DNA from: Pseudomonas sp. CC6-YY-74
Lineage (GTDB): Bacteria; Pseudomonadota; Gammaproteobacteria; Pseudomonadales; Pseudomonadaceae
Direction: 5' to 3'
Length of the DNA: 64,000 nucleotides
NCBI RefSeq assembly: GCF_002025205.1
Contig: NZ_CP019947.1
Coordinates: forward strand, 193,501-257,500
Positions 38,841-46,598 of the stretch are shown piece after piece (position 1 is the stretch's first letter; each line of letters starts with the position of its first letter). The position numbers and the translations under genes are program-made. The notes beneath the pieces are model-generated. The model had not been told where the DNA came from. It saw nothing but the letters and a program-made list of their open reading frames with translations, and searched no databases.

Positions 38841-39968
38841 ATGCAACGCTCAGAATTGAAATTCCAGCAAACGCCTCCGTCCGTAAAGCTCTTAACTGAC
38901 TCGAGCGAGTTCGACATTCCCGCGTTATGGCTCCGAGAAAAAACTCAGCACGTGGATTCAACGGATGCGGTCACGAAGCAGCGCCTTTTTGACTCACACC
39001 TGATTGATCCTGAGGTCGAGTTGGTGAGCCTAGAGAAAATCTCACTTGAATTAGTGCGCCTAGTGTTCAGTGACGGCCACAGCGCCACTTATTCGACTGC
39101 GGTTCTGTTGGCTGAAATTCACGACGATGATCACTGTCCAGAACTCGTCAGTTGGGACAGTGGGCTTGATCAACGCTTGGTGCGGCATGATTGGCGTGGG
39201 CTCGATAGCGATAGTGCGTTCGAAGCGGCGCTTACCGCGTACTTGAAGTACGGTTTTATTATACTAAACAACGTGCCTAACACCCCTGAGCAGGTGCTTG
39301 ATGTCGGCGCTAAGTTTGGTTATGTAAAGGAAACCAATTTCGGAAAATACTTCGAGGTCTATTCAAAGCCACTGGCTATTGATCTTGCCTACAGCAGCGT
39401 TCGATTAGGGCCGCATACGGATAATCCTTATCGAGATCCGGTGCCTGGGATTCAGCTATTGCATTGCCTTGTCAATGAGACAACGGGTGGACTATCCACG
39501 TTGGTCGACAGCGTGAAGGTCGTTGATGCACTGATGCGCGAAGACGTGGCGGGTTACCTGTTGCTTAAAAACACGCCTGTACGCTTCCGCTTTGTCGACA
39601 AAGGCGTTGAGTTAACAACCCGACGGCCAATGATCAACACCGATGAGGCGGGGAAAACATTAGGGGTGCACTACAGTCCTCGTCTCGATAGCTTGCCACT
39701 GCTGGGTGAGCGTGACGTGAAAACATTTCACAAAGCTCGCAAGCGACTTGCCGAGTTGTTCAACCACCCGGACTACGAACTCAAATTCCGTCTGCAAGCC
39801 GGCGAGCTGATGCTGTTCGACAACAGTCGAGTCCTGCACGGTCGGACGAGCTACGACCCCACCGAAGGACACCGTCACCTGCAAGGGTGCTACATCGATC
39901 TAGATGGGCCGCGTGAACGCTTCAGCGAGATCGCGAAACGACTAAAGTCAATCGAGGAGGCTGCTTAA
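38841..39968 (+). CDS. tmpA: GBBH-like Fe(II)/2-oxoglutarate dioxygenase, probable TmpA
   Basis: A 375-residue protein. Residues 18-95 are a GBBH-type N-terminal domain (PALWLREKTQ..., RLFDSHLID), but the zinc-binding cysteines of gamma-butyrobetaine hydroxylase are absent. The C-terminal TauD/TfdA fold carries His192 and Asp194 in GPHTDNPYRDP, the distal His333 in NSRVLHGRTSY, and Arg345 for 2-oxoglutarate. TmpA hydroxylates 2-trimethylaminoethylphosphonate. The pairing one base before an HD-oxygenase gene, and the nearby choline genes, favour TmpA over a carnitine enzyme. The ATG at 38841 was chosen because upstream in-frame residues are unlike the family. Confidence 0.78.
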   Translation: MQRSELKFQQTPPSVKLLTDSSEFDIPALWLREKTQHVDSTDAVTKQRLFDSHLIDPEVELVSLEKISLELVRLVFSDGHSATYSTAVLLAEIHDDDHCPELVSWDSGLDQRLVRHDWRGLDSDSAFEAALTAYLKYGFIILNNVPNTPEQVLDVGAKFGYVKETNFGKYFEVYSKPLAIDLAYSSVRLGPHTDNPYRDPVPGIQLLHCLVNETTGGLSTLVDSVKVVDALMREDVAGYLLLKNTPVRFRFVDKGVELTTRRPMINTDEAGKTLGVHYSPRLDSLPLLGERDVKTFHKARKRLAELFNHPDYELKFRLQAGELMLFDNSRVLHGRTSYDPTEGHRHLQGCYIDLDGPRERFSEIAKRLKSIEEAA

Positions 39969-39969
39969 G

Positions 39970-40554
39970 ATGCAACAGGTCGATTTTATCCGTATGAAAG
40001 ATGGGACTTTCGAGGAGTATCACTTCCTCGAACATCTTGAGCGTGAATTCAATAAAGGGCTGGCTGATCGTATTTTGACTGCATTGCAGGGGTTGGCCGG
40101 AACGCTTAGCGGCTACAAGGTCAATCGGCTGGAGCACTCGCTACAAACAGCTGCTCGCGCTGAGGCTGATGGCGCCGATGAGGAAATGATCGTTGGGGCT
40201 CTCATCCATGACCTGGGTGATGATCTGGCTCCCTACAATCATTCCCAGTACGCCGCCTCGATTATCCGGCCCTATGTACGCGGAGAAGTCTCGTGGGTGT
40301 TGCATCACCACGGGCTGTTTCAAAATTTCTACTATGCGCACCATTTTGGTGGTGATCCAAATGAGCGAGATCAGTACAGAGATCATCCTTGTTTTCAGCT
40401 GTGCGTGGACTTCTGTGAGCGCTGGGATCAGGCGTCTTTTGATCCAGATTACCCCACCCCCACTCTGGAGTATTTCGCTCCTATGGTTAGACGTATTTTC
40501 GCTCGTAAGCCTTTTGCCCCCGAAGTCTTGATGACGGAGTTTTCGTTGGCGTAG
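39970..40554 (+). CDS. tmpB: HD-domain mixed-valent diiron oxygenase, probable TmpB (PhnZ-like)
   Basis: A 194-residue HD-domain protein. Candidate metal ligands are His56, His80-Asp81, His91, His112 and Asp153, in order and spacing close to PhnZ/TmpB-type oxygenases that cleave the C-P bond of 1-hydroxyphosphonates. For TmpB the products are glycine betaine and phosphate. The start follows the tmpA stop by one base, so the two are translationally coupled. It could instead be a PhnZ-type enzyme for another phosphonate; the GBBH-type partner argues for the trimethylammonium substrate. Confidence 0.75.
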   Translation: MQQVDFIRMKDGTFEEYHFLEHLEREFNKGLADRILTALQGLAGTLSGYKVNRLEHSLQTAARAEADGADEEMIVGALIHDLGDDLAPYNHSQYAASIIRPYVRGEVSWVLHHHGLFQNFYYAHHFGGDPNERDQYRDHPCFQLCVDFCERWDQASFDPDYPTPTLEYFAPMVRRIFARKPFAPEVLMTEFSLA

Positions 40555-40666
40555 GAGGGAAGTGCTGCTGACAAATGTGCCGGCAGCGTTTTCCCGAAGG
40601 GCTGCAATTTTTTTTTAGAGCTGCAATTGAACGCAACACACTGTCCATGCTCGGCAGAGCATGTGC

Positions 40667-42151
40667 TTATGCCTTCTTTAGCTGCCCCCGACCATCCCTC
40701 GGCAACCGCACGCAGACTTCCAGTCCACCCAATGGCGAGGCATCGAGGCTGATGCTGCCACGGTGCAGTTCGACCACGCGCAGCACTATCGACAGGCCGA
40801 GTCCTGCGCCTTGGCCGCTGCCCTGGCGGTAGAAGCGTTCGAAGAGTTTTTCCCGCAGGGCGGCTTCGACGCCGGGGCCGCTGTCTTGGATGCGCAGCAG
40901 TACGGCATCGGCCTGTGCGTGCAGTTGCACCTGGATGCGCCCACCGGCCGGGGTGTATTGCACGGCGTTGCTGACCAGGTTTTGCAGCAGGGTGCCCAGG
41001 CTCGGGCCATCGGCGAGCAGCTGGTAGTCGGCGCTTTCGTCGACCTCGAGGTTGAGGTCCTGCTGGCGGTCGAGGGCCAGGGGGATGAGTTCGGCCAGTT
41101 CGTTGCGGACGAAGCCGAGCAGGTCGAGTTTGACCATCGCCAGTTGCACCACGTTGGGGTCGAGGCGGGCCAGGGTCAGCAACTGGGTGATGACCCGGGT
41201 GGCGCGTTCGACGCCGCCACCGAGCTGACGCAGTGCGTCGTTGCGGTCGGCCGGGTCGGGGGCTTGCAGGGCGTTTTGCGCGTGAATGCGCAGCACCGCC
41301 AGCGGCGTGCGCAGTTCGTGGGCGGCGTCGGCGATGAAACGTTTTTCCTGGTTGAGCAGTTGCTTGACCTGCATCAGCAGGCGGTTGAGTGCGGCGCCCA
41401 TGGGCTCCAGTTCGGCGGGTAGCGGCGACAGCAGCAGGGGCGCCAGATTGTCCGGGGCGCGGGCCTTGATCAGTTCGGCCATGCGTTGCAGTGGACGCAG
41501 CCCCCAGCCTATGGCCAGCCATACCAGCAGGGCGAGCAGGGGCAGGCCGATCAGGTCGGGCAGCAGGCTGCGCAGGGCGACTTTACCCACCAGTTCGCCA
41601 CGCACGTCTTCGCGCTCGCCAACCAGAATCCAGTGGCCATCGAGTCGGTCGCGCAGGATGAACAGGCGCCAGTGATAGTCGCCCAGAGTCACCGTGTGGT
41701 AGCCGGCCAGCTGCTCGGTGATGTGGGCCAGGAGCTCGTCGGTTGCCAGTGCGGGAGGCGAATTGTCCGTTTGCTCCAGGTCTTCGACCATTTTCTCCAG
41801 TACGCCGTTCGGCGCGCTGGCCGACTGCAGGAGTATCTGGCCGCGTTCATCGAGCACCTGGAAGGCCAGTTTGCCCTCGTAGGGGTGGCCGCTGGCGGTG
41901 TCGTCACTGCCGTCTTCATGTTGCGCCAGGATGGCCTGGTTCAGCGCACGTTGCAGGCTCTGGCGCGCGCTCGGCGGCATGTCGCGGCTGACCATGCCTT
42001 GCAGCAGGCGGGCGGTCTGCGCCAGCTGGGCATCGAACAACTCTTCGATCTCATGCTGGGCGTCGCGGTAGCTTTTATAGGAAATCAGGCTCATCGACAG
42101 GCTGAGCAAGCCGAGAACCAGCAGCAGGGTACGGGCGCGGATCGACAGCAT
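40667..42151 (-). CDS. Sensor histidine kinase (QseC/TctE-like)
   Basis: A 494-residue membrane kinase. One N-terminal transmembrane helix and a second around residues 200-220 flank a periplasmic sensor of about 165 residues. HAMP, the H-box FIADAAHELRTPLAVLRIH, the N-box LLQNLVSNAVQYT, and G-boxes DSGPGV and GAGLGLSIV follow. The start overlaps the response-regulator stop by one base. It ends the minus-strand array that begins with the hemolysin-family gene, so it may sense a product or substrate of that pathway. Confidence 0.9.
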   Translation of the reverse strand: MLSIRARTLLLVLGLLSLSMSLISYKSYRDAQHEIEELFDAQLAQTARLLQGMVSRDMPPSARQSLQRALNQAILAQHEDGSDDTASGHPYEGKLAFQVLDERGQILLQSASAPNGVLEKMVEDLEQTDNSPPALATDELLAHITEQLAGYHTVTLGDYHWRLFILRDRLDGHWILVGEREDVRGELVGKVALRSLLPDLIGLPLLALLVWLAIGWGLRPLQRMAELIKARAPDNLAPLLLSPLPAELEPMGAALNRLLMQVKQLLNQEKRFIADAAHELRTPLAVLRIHAQNALQAPDPADRNDALRQLGGGVERATRVITQLLTLARLDPNVVQLAMVKLDLLGFVRNELAELIPLALDRQQDLNLEVDESADYQLLADGPSLGTLLQNLVSNAVQYTPAGGRIQVQLHAQADAVLLRIQDSGPGVEAALREKLFERFYRQGSGQGAGLGLSIVLRVVELHRGSISLDASPLGGLEVCVRLPRDGRGQLKKA

Positions 42152-42810
42152 CAGGCTTTATCCACCAGATAGCCGACTCCGCGTACGGTGCGGATCAGCT
42201 CGGGAAAGAACTTCTTGCGTAGGTGATGCACGTGCACTTCCAGGGCGTTGCTTTCCAGCTCCTCTTCCCAGCCGTAGAGCGCTTGTTGCAGCTTGTCGCG
42301 GGTCAGCACCCGGCCGGGTTGGGCGAGCAGTTCGTGCAGCAGGAGAAATTCCTTGCGCGGCAGATTGACCGCTTGCCCTTGAAAACTCACGGCCTGGCTG
42401 ACCGGGTCGAGGCTGATGCCGCGGTACTCCAGGGCCGGTTGCGGGCGGTTGAAGCTGCGCCGCAGCAGGGCACGCAAACGCGCCTTGAGTTCGGCGACAT
42501 CGAAGGGTTTGACCAAGTAATCGTCGGCACCGGCATCCAGCCCGGCGATGCGATCGCTGGTCGAGTCGCGCGCGGTGAGCACCAGCACCGGCACCGGGTT
42601 GGCGGCGGCGCGCAGGTGCTTGAGCACTTGCAGGCCGTCCATGCGCGGCAGGCCGAGGTCGAGGATCGCCAGTTCGAAGCTTTCATGGGTCAGGGCATGC
42701 AGGGCACTGCTGCCGTCCTGGACCCAGTCGACGGTGTAGCCCTCGGGCTTGAGGGCGGTGCGAATGCCTTCACCGAGGGCGGTATCGTCTTCGACCAGCA
42801 GAATGCGCAT
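42151..42810 (-). CDS. OmpR-family response regulator (QseB/TctD-like)
   Basis: A 219-residue regulator. The receiver domain has the acidic pair in LVEDD, phosphoacceptor Asp51 in LAILDLGLPRMDG, and LVKPF. The C-terminal winged helix has RKEFLLLHELLAQPGRVLTR and the LRKKFFPELIRTVRGVGYL recognition region. The ATG at 42810 opens the canonical MRILLVEDD. It is coupled to the kinase gene by a TGATG overlap. Targets are unknown, but the adjacent enzyme operon is the obvious candidate. Confidence 0.93.
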   Translation of the reverse strand: MRILLVEDDTALGEGIRTALKPEGYTVDWVQDGSSALHALTHESFELAILDLGLPRMDGLQVLKHLRAAANPVPVLVLTARDSTSDRIAGLDAGADDYLVKPFDVAELKARLRALLRRSFNRPQPALEYRGISLDPVSQAVSFQGQAVNLPRKEFLLLHELLAQPGRVLTRDKLQQALYGWEEELESNALEVHVHHLRKKFFPELIRTVRGVGYLVDKA

Positions 42811-42888
42811 GGGGGTTCCTTGTCGAGGGGGCGCCATGCGCACGCAGGCGGCTGGCGATCTGTCGCCATTCAACTCCGCTCGGCGGAG

Positions 42889-43539
42889 TTATTCCAGTTT
42901 CTTGGCGATTTCAGCGAGCAGCTGACGCGCCTCGGTGCGGCGACCGGCATCGGCACTGGCGCGGCCGGGGCGGTCGGTCGCCTGCAGGGATTTTTCCAGG
43001 ACGAGCTTGGCTTCGGCGTAGCGTTTGTTGCGCTGCAGGAAGTCGCCGTAGAAGTAGTTGGGGTCGATGCCGTCGGGGTTGAGTGCCAGGGCCTGCTTGA
43101 GCATGGCTTCGGCTTTTTCGTCGTCGCCGAAGCCGATCGGCCAGCCCGGCACCTGATAGTAGAGGCTGCCGAGGCTGGTGTAGGCGGACCCGGCCAGCGC
43201 CTGAGGATCGGCGGCCAGGGCTTGTTCGAGGCTGGCCTTGGCCTGCTTGACCAGGCCCAGCGCGCCCAGCCCACCTTTGGCGCCGGCTTGGGTGCTGAGG
43301 ATGATGCCGCGCCAGATCAGCAGTTCGGCGGCCTCGGGCTCGGCCTTCAGCGCTTGCTGCGCCTGCTCGGCGAGTGTGGCGAAGGCCGCCTCGCGTTGTT
43401 TTTCCGGCAGTTGGTAATTGATCTCGGCCCAGCGGCTTTGCAAGGCTTGCAGTTGCTGCTGGCCTTGTTCGCTGAGGGCGAAGGCGGGCAGGCTGCCCAG
43501 GCAGAGCAAGGTGCAGACGAGGGTGCGGGCAAACGTCAT
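42889..43539 (-). CDS. Periplasmic TPR-repeat protein
   Basis: A 216-residue protein with a clear signal peptide (MTFARTLVCTLLCLGSLPAF-A) and TPR-like helices: AELLIWRGIILSTQAGAKG, KASLEQALAADPQALAGSAY and EAMLKQALALNPDGIDPNYF. It lies 78 bases before the response-regulator gene, on the same strand, between the SDR and the two-component genes. A scaffold or partner role in the array is inferred. No catalytic motif was seen. Confidence 0.82.
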   Translation of the reverse strand: MTFARTLVCTLLCLGSLPAFALSEQGQQQLQALQSRWAEINYQLPEKQREAAFATLAEQAQQALKAEPEAAELLIWRGIILSTQAGAKGGLGALGLVKQAKASLEQALAADPQALAGSAYTSLGSLYYQVPGWPIGFGDDEKAEAMLKQALALNPDGIDPNYFYGDFLQRNKRYAEAKLVLEKSLQATDRPGRASADAGRRTEARQLLAEIAKKLE

Positions 43540-43563
43540 GGTGGGGCTCCTTCAGGGCTTTGA

Positions 43564-43747
43564 GCGGGCGAAACGTTGAATGATCGGCAATTGCTTGCGC
43601 AGTGCCTGGTCGACCAGGCGTGGCAACAGGCCGCTGTCAGGGAATCGCGCGCGGGGCTGATTTATCACTTGAGGGTTTGCTGCGGGCGAAACGTTGAATG
43701 ATCGGCAATTGCTTGCGCAGCGCCTGGTCGACCAACCGTGGCAGCAG
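43564..43747. repeat. 66-bp direct repeat at the 3' end of the SDR gene (two copies, 118 apart)
   Basis: Copies at 43564-43629 and 43682-43747 match at about 62 of 66 bases. On the minus strand both encode LLPRLVDQALRKQLPIIQRFA, and every difference is a synonymous codon. The outer copy lies past the SDR stop in another frame and ends in its own RSKP-stop. Confidence 0.9.
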
Positions 43748-44467
43748 ACTGTTGAGACGCACGAAGAGTTTTTCCGGCCAGCCCAGGTAGCTTTCCTCGT
43801 GTTCGCGGCGGATGGCCTCGACCAGTTGCGCGGCAACGCTGAGCGGATCGTCCATGCTGACGTTGAGCGCGTCGTTCATCGCCACCACGTTGGCCGCGTT
43901 CATGCCGGTGCGGGTTGCGCGTGGGGCGAAGTAGAGGACCTTGATCTGGGTGTCGGCCAGCTCGCGGCGCAGCGCTTCGGAAAAGCCGCGCAGGGCGAAT
44001 TTGCTCGCGCAGTAGGCGCTGAAGCCCGGATAACCGATCGAGCCGAAGGTCGAGCCCAGGTTGATCACCAGTGCTCGGGCCTGCTGGCGCAATAGCGGTA
44101 GCAGGCGATGGGTCAGTTGCAGGGTGGCGGTGACGTTGATGCCGATCAGATCGGCAATGGCCTGCTCGTCGTGTTGCTCGAGCAGGCTGAAGCAATTGAC
44201 CCCGGCGGCGTTGATCAGGGTATTGATCCCGCCGAAGCGTTGGGCGGCGGCGACCACGGCCTCGCGGCCACTGCGTTGGCTGATATCGGCCTGCACCACG
44301 GTGATCGTGTCGGGGTGGCGCAGGGCCAGGTTCTGCAGCGGCTCGAGCTGGCGACCGACCAGCAGCAGGCGTGCGCCCTCGCAGACCAGACGCTCGACCA
44401 GCGCCTGGCCGATGCCGCCGCTGGCACCGGTGAGCAGGGCGCGACAATCGCTAAGGTGCATGCGCAT
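43637..44467 (-). CDS. Short-chain dehydrogenase/reductase (SDR)
   Basis: A 276-residue classical SDR. TGASGGIGQAL is the cofactor glycine motif, NAAG follows, the catalytic Ser is in NLGSTFGSIGYPGFSAYCASK with the YxxxK pair, and PRATRTGMN is the loop after it. It probably reduces or oxidises a carbonyl/alcohol with NAD(P)H. Its start overlaps the stop of the diiron-protein gene by one base. The 3' end carries a duplicated C-terminal segment; the last 12 residues (SSDKSAPRAIP region) come from the duplication boundary. Confidence 0.9.
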   Translation of the reverse strand: MRMHLSDCRALLTGASGGIGQALVERLVCEGARLLLVGRQLEPLQNLALRHPDTITVVQADISQRSGREAVVAAAQRFGGINTLINAAGVNCFSLLEQHDEQAIADLIGINVTATLQLTHRLLPLLRQQARALVINLGSTFGSIGYPGFSAYCASKFALRGFSEALRRELADTQIKVLYFAPRATRTGMNAANVVAMNDALNVSMDDPLSVAAQLVEAIRREHEESYLGWPEKLFVRLNSLLPRLVDQALRKQLPIIQRFARSKPSSDKSAPRAIP

Positions 44468-45126
44468 TACTCCTTACCGGATAGGGGCAGACTGCGGAAT
44501 ACATCGCCATACAGGCGGTAGACCACCTTGGCGGTGTGCACCACGGCGGCCTGGTCGTCGGCGTTGTCCAGGCGGTCCATCAGTCGCTTCAGCAACTCGA
44601 TGTGCTCCAGATCGAGGCTGCCGTGGGAACTCAGGTAGCTGAAGGCCTGGTTCGGCAGTTGCAACTTGTCCTGGATGATCCCGGCGACCTGAGTGGCCAG
44701 GGCGATGCTGGTGCCTTCCAAGACAGTGACCATGCCGAAGAAGCTCACCGGGTTATGCCGGGTGATGCGGTCGTAGACGTAGCTGACCATCAACTCGGTG
44801 GCCAGCTTGGGCACGCCGCCGCGTACCACCTCGGGGTTGCCGCCGCAGGCGCGGATGTCGTTGAGTACCCATTCCTGGTGGCCGTATTCCTCCTCGATGT
44901 ACTCGGCGATCGCCTCGCGCAGCCACTCCAGGCGCTCCGGCAGGCGCGCGCCACAGGCCATCAGCAGCGGCACGGTGTGCTTGACGTGGTGGTAAGCCTC
45001 GCGGAGGAAGGCCACATAGCTGTCGAGGCTGACCGTGCCGGTCATGGCTTGCTGAATGATCGGCGCGCTCAGCAGGTATTCGCGTTCGCTGCGGGTTTGC
45101 TCGAGCAGGGACTCATAGAATTTCAT
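44467..45126 (-). CDS. Heme-oxygenase-like diiron protein (HDO / iron-containing redox enzyme)
   Basis: A 219-residue all-helical protein of the TenA/PqqC/heme-oxygenase-like superfamily. Glu80-x2-His83 (EEYGHQEW), Glu137 (VTVLEGTS) and His168-x3-Asp172-x2-His175 (SHGSLDLEHIE) reproduce the six-ligand order and spacing of diiron HDO oxygenases such as UndA and CADD, so it is likely an O2-dependent diiron enzyme, not a thiaminase. The ATG at 45126 overlaps the stop of the ligase gene. Substrate candidates are the acyl or aryl adenylate/thioester produced by that ligase. Confidence 0.85.
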   Translation of the reverse strand: MKFYESLLEQTRSEREYLLSAPIIQQAMTGTVSLDSYVAFLREAYHHVKHTVPLLMACGARLPERLEWLREAIAEYIEEEYGHQEWVLNDIRACGGNPEVVRGGVPKLATELMVSYVYDRITRHNPVSFFGMVTVLEGTSIALATQVAGIIQDKLQLPNQAFSYLSSHGSLDLEHIELLKRLMDRLDNADDQAAVVHTAKVVYRLYGDVFRSLPLSGKE

Positions 45127-46598
45127 CAGGCGTCTCCGTAGCTGGATTGATCGGCCATCAGCTGTTCGATGGCGCTTTGGTAGTGTTGGCAAAGGGCGGC
45201 GCGGCGCAGGCGGCCATTACTGGTGGCCAGCTCGTTGCTCGCGTTGAAGGGCTGCTCGGCGCGCAGCCAGTGGTGCACGCGGGCGTAATCGGGGAGCTGC
45301 TGGTTGACCTGCTCGACCGCCGCGGCGAGTTGCTGGTCGCTGGTGGTGGGCAAGCGTGGCACCAGCACCGCGACATTCGCCGGCAGCGCTTCGCCATGCA
45401 GCCAGGCCTGGGCGATCGGCAGCTGCTGGGCCAGCTCGGCCTCGACCCATTCCGGGTTGACGTTGCGGCCGAAGGCGGTGATGAACTGGTGCTTCTTGCG
45501 CCCGTGCAGGACCAGGAAACCCTCCTCGAAGTGACCGAGGTCGCCAGTGCCGAGCCATTCGCCCTGAGTTGCCGGCTCGTCCAGGTAACCGAGCAGGCGC
45601 GGGCCTTTGACCAGGACTTCCTGATCGGCGCCGAGACGGATTTCGAGGTGCTCGAGTGGCTTGCCGACGCTGCCGATACGGCGCTGTATCGGGGTATTCA
45701 GGCAAACCACCGAGGCGCATTCGGACAGGCCATAGCCTTCGAACACCGGCAGACCCAGGGCGTCGGCGCGCTCGAGCAGTTGCGGCGCCACCCGGCCGCC
45801 GCCCACTGCAATGAAGCGCAGCGAGTCGGGCAGTGGCAAGCCGCGTTCGGCTGCGCTGACCAGGGCCAGGAGCAACTGCGGCAGGAGGATCAGGCTATTG
45901 GGCTGCACGCGGTTCAGCGCGCCGAGAAAACACGGCAGGTCGAACTGGCTGGCGCCGAGCAGGCCGACCTCGGCCATCGGCAGCAGCTCGACACAGGCGC
46001 CGCTCAGCAGCGGTGCGTAGACCCCGGCGATGTTCTCCAGCAGGGTGGCCAGTGGCAGCACGCACAGGTGGCGTTCGACCTGGCAGGCGGCGCTGGCCTT
46101 GACCAGGCTACGGGCGACTTGCAGCTGGGTGTGGGCATCCAGGCAGACGCCTTTCGGTTGGCCGGTGGTGCCCGAGGTGTAGGTGATCTTGCAGGTGCCT
46201 GCCGGTAGTTCGACGGCCGAGGGTTGCGGGCGCAACAGCAGGCCGGCGTCTGTAGCAGTGAAGCCCAGGTCGCGATACACGGGGCTGTCCTGGCCGAGCA
46301 GGCAGTCGACCCCGGCGCTGTCGAGCACATGACGTTGCTGGTCGGCGGAGAAGAAACCGGGCAGCGGCACGCAGACCAGGCCGGCCTGGAGCGCGGCCAG
46401 ATCCCACAGCAACCAGTCGATGCCATTGTCCAGGGCCAGGGCGATGCGTCGTGTGCCAAGCTGCGTCAGGCGCGCGCTACGGCGCGACACTTCGTCGAGC
46501 AACTGACGGTAGCTCAATTGCCGCGCGCCTTCGCGCAGGGCAATACGCTCAGCGTGCAAGGCCAATTGATCGAACAGGCTGTCAGCTGCAGGCCACAT
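45126..46598 (-). CDS. AMP-dependent acyl/aryl ligase with variant A10 motif
   Basis: A 490-residue adenylate-forming enzyme. The P-loop is TSGTTGQPKG (141-150), followed by GYGLSE, the TGD segment, GRKKHQFITAFGRNVNPEWVEAEL in place of the common GGxNI hinge, and NGRLRRA near the C-terminus where most members have a catalytic Lys (A10). The Arg there hints at altered chemistry or a subfamily trait. The gene overlaps the hemolysin-family gene by 17 bases and the diiron gene by one base. It probably activates a fatty or aromatic acid for the downstream enzymes. Confidence 0.85.
   Translation of the reverse strand: MWPAADSLFDQLALHAERIALREGARQLSYRQLLDEVSRRSARLTQLGTRRIALALDNGIDWLLWDLAALQAGLVCVPLPGFFSADQQRHVLDSAGVDCLLGQDSPVYRDLGFTATDAGLLLRPQPSAVELPAGTCKITYTSGTTGQPKGVCLDAHTQLQVARSLVKASAACQVERHLCVLPLATLLENIAGVYAPLLSGACVELLPMAEVGLLGASQFDLPCFLGALNRVQPNSLILLPQLLLALVSAAERGLPLPDSLRFIAVGGGRVAPQLLERADALGLPVFEGYGLSECASVVCLNTPIQRRIGSVGKPLEHLEIRLGADQEVLVKGPRLLGYLDEPATQGEWLGTGDLGHFEEGFLVLHGRKKHQFITAFGRNVNPEWVEAELAQQLPIAQAWLHGEALPANVAVLVPRLPTTSDQQLAAAVEQVNQQLPDYARVHHWLRAEQPFNASNELATSNGRLRRAALCQHYQSAIEQLMADQSSYGDA

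Noticed and set aside
38841..39968. Calling the dioxygenase gamma-butyrobetaine hydroxylase
   Set aside because: The zinc cysteines of that enzyme are missing, no carnitine genes are near, and the coupled partner is an HD-domain oxygenase of the PhnZ/TmpB type.
44467..45126. Calling the TenA-like protein a thiaminase/TenA
   Set aside because: It carries the full Glu/His/Glu/His/Asp/His ligand set of diiron HDO enzymes, and its neighbours are not thiamine genes.
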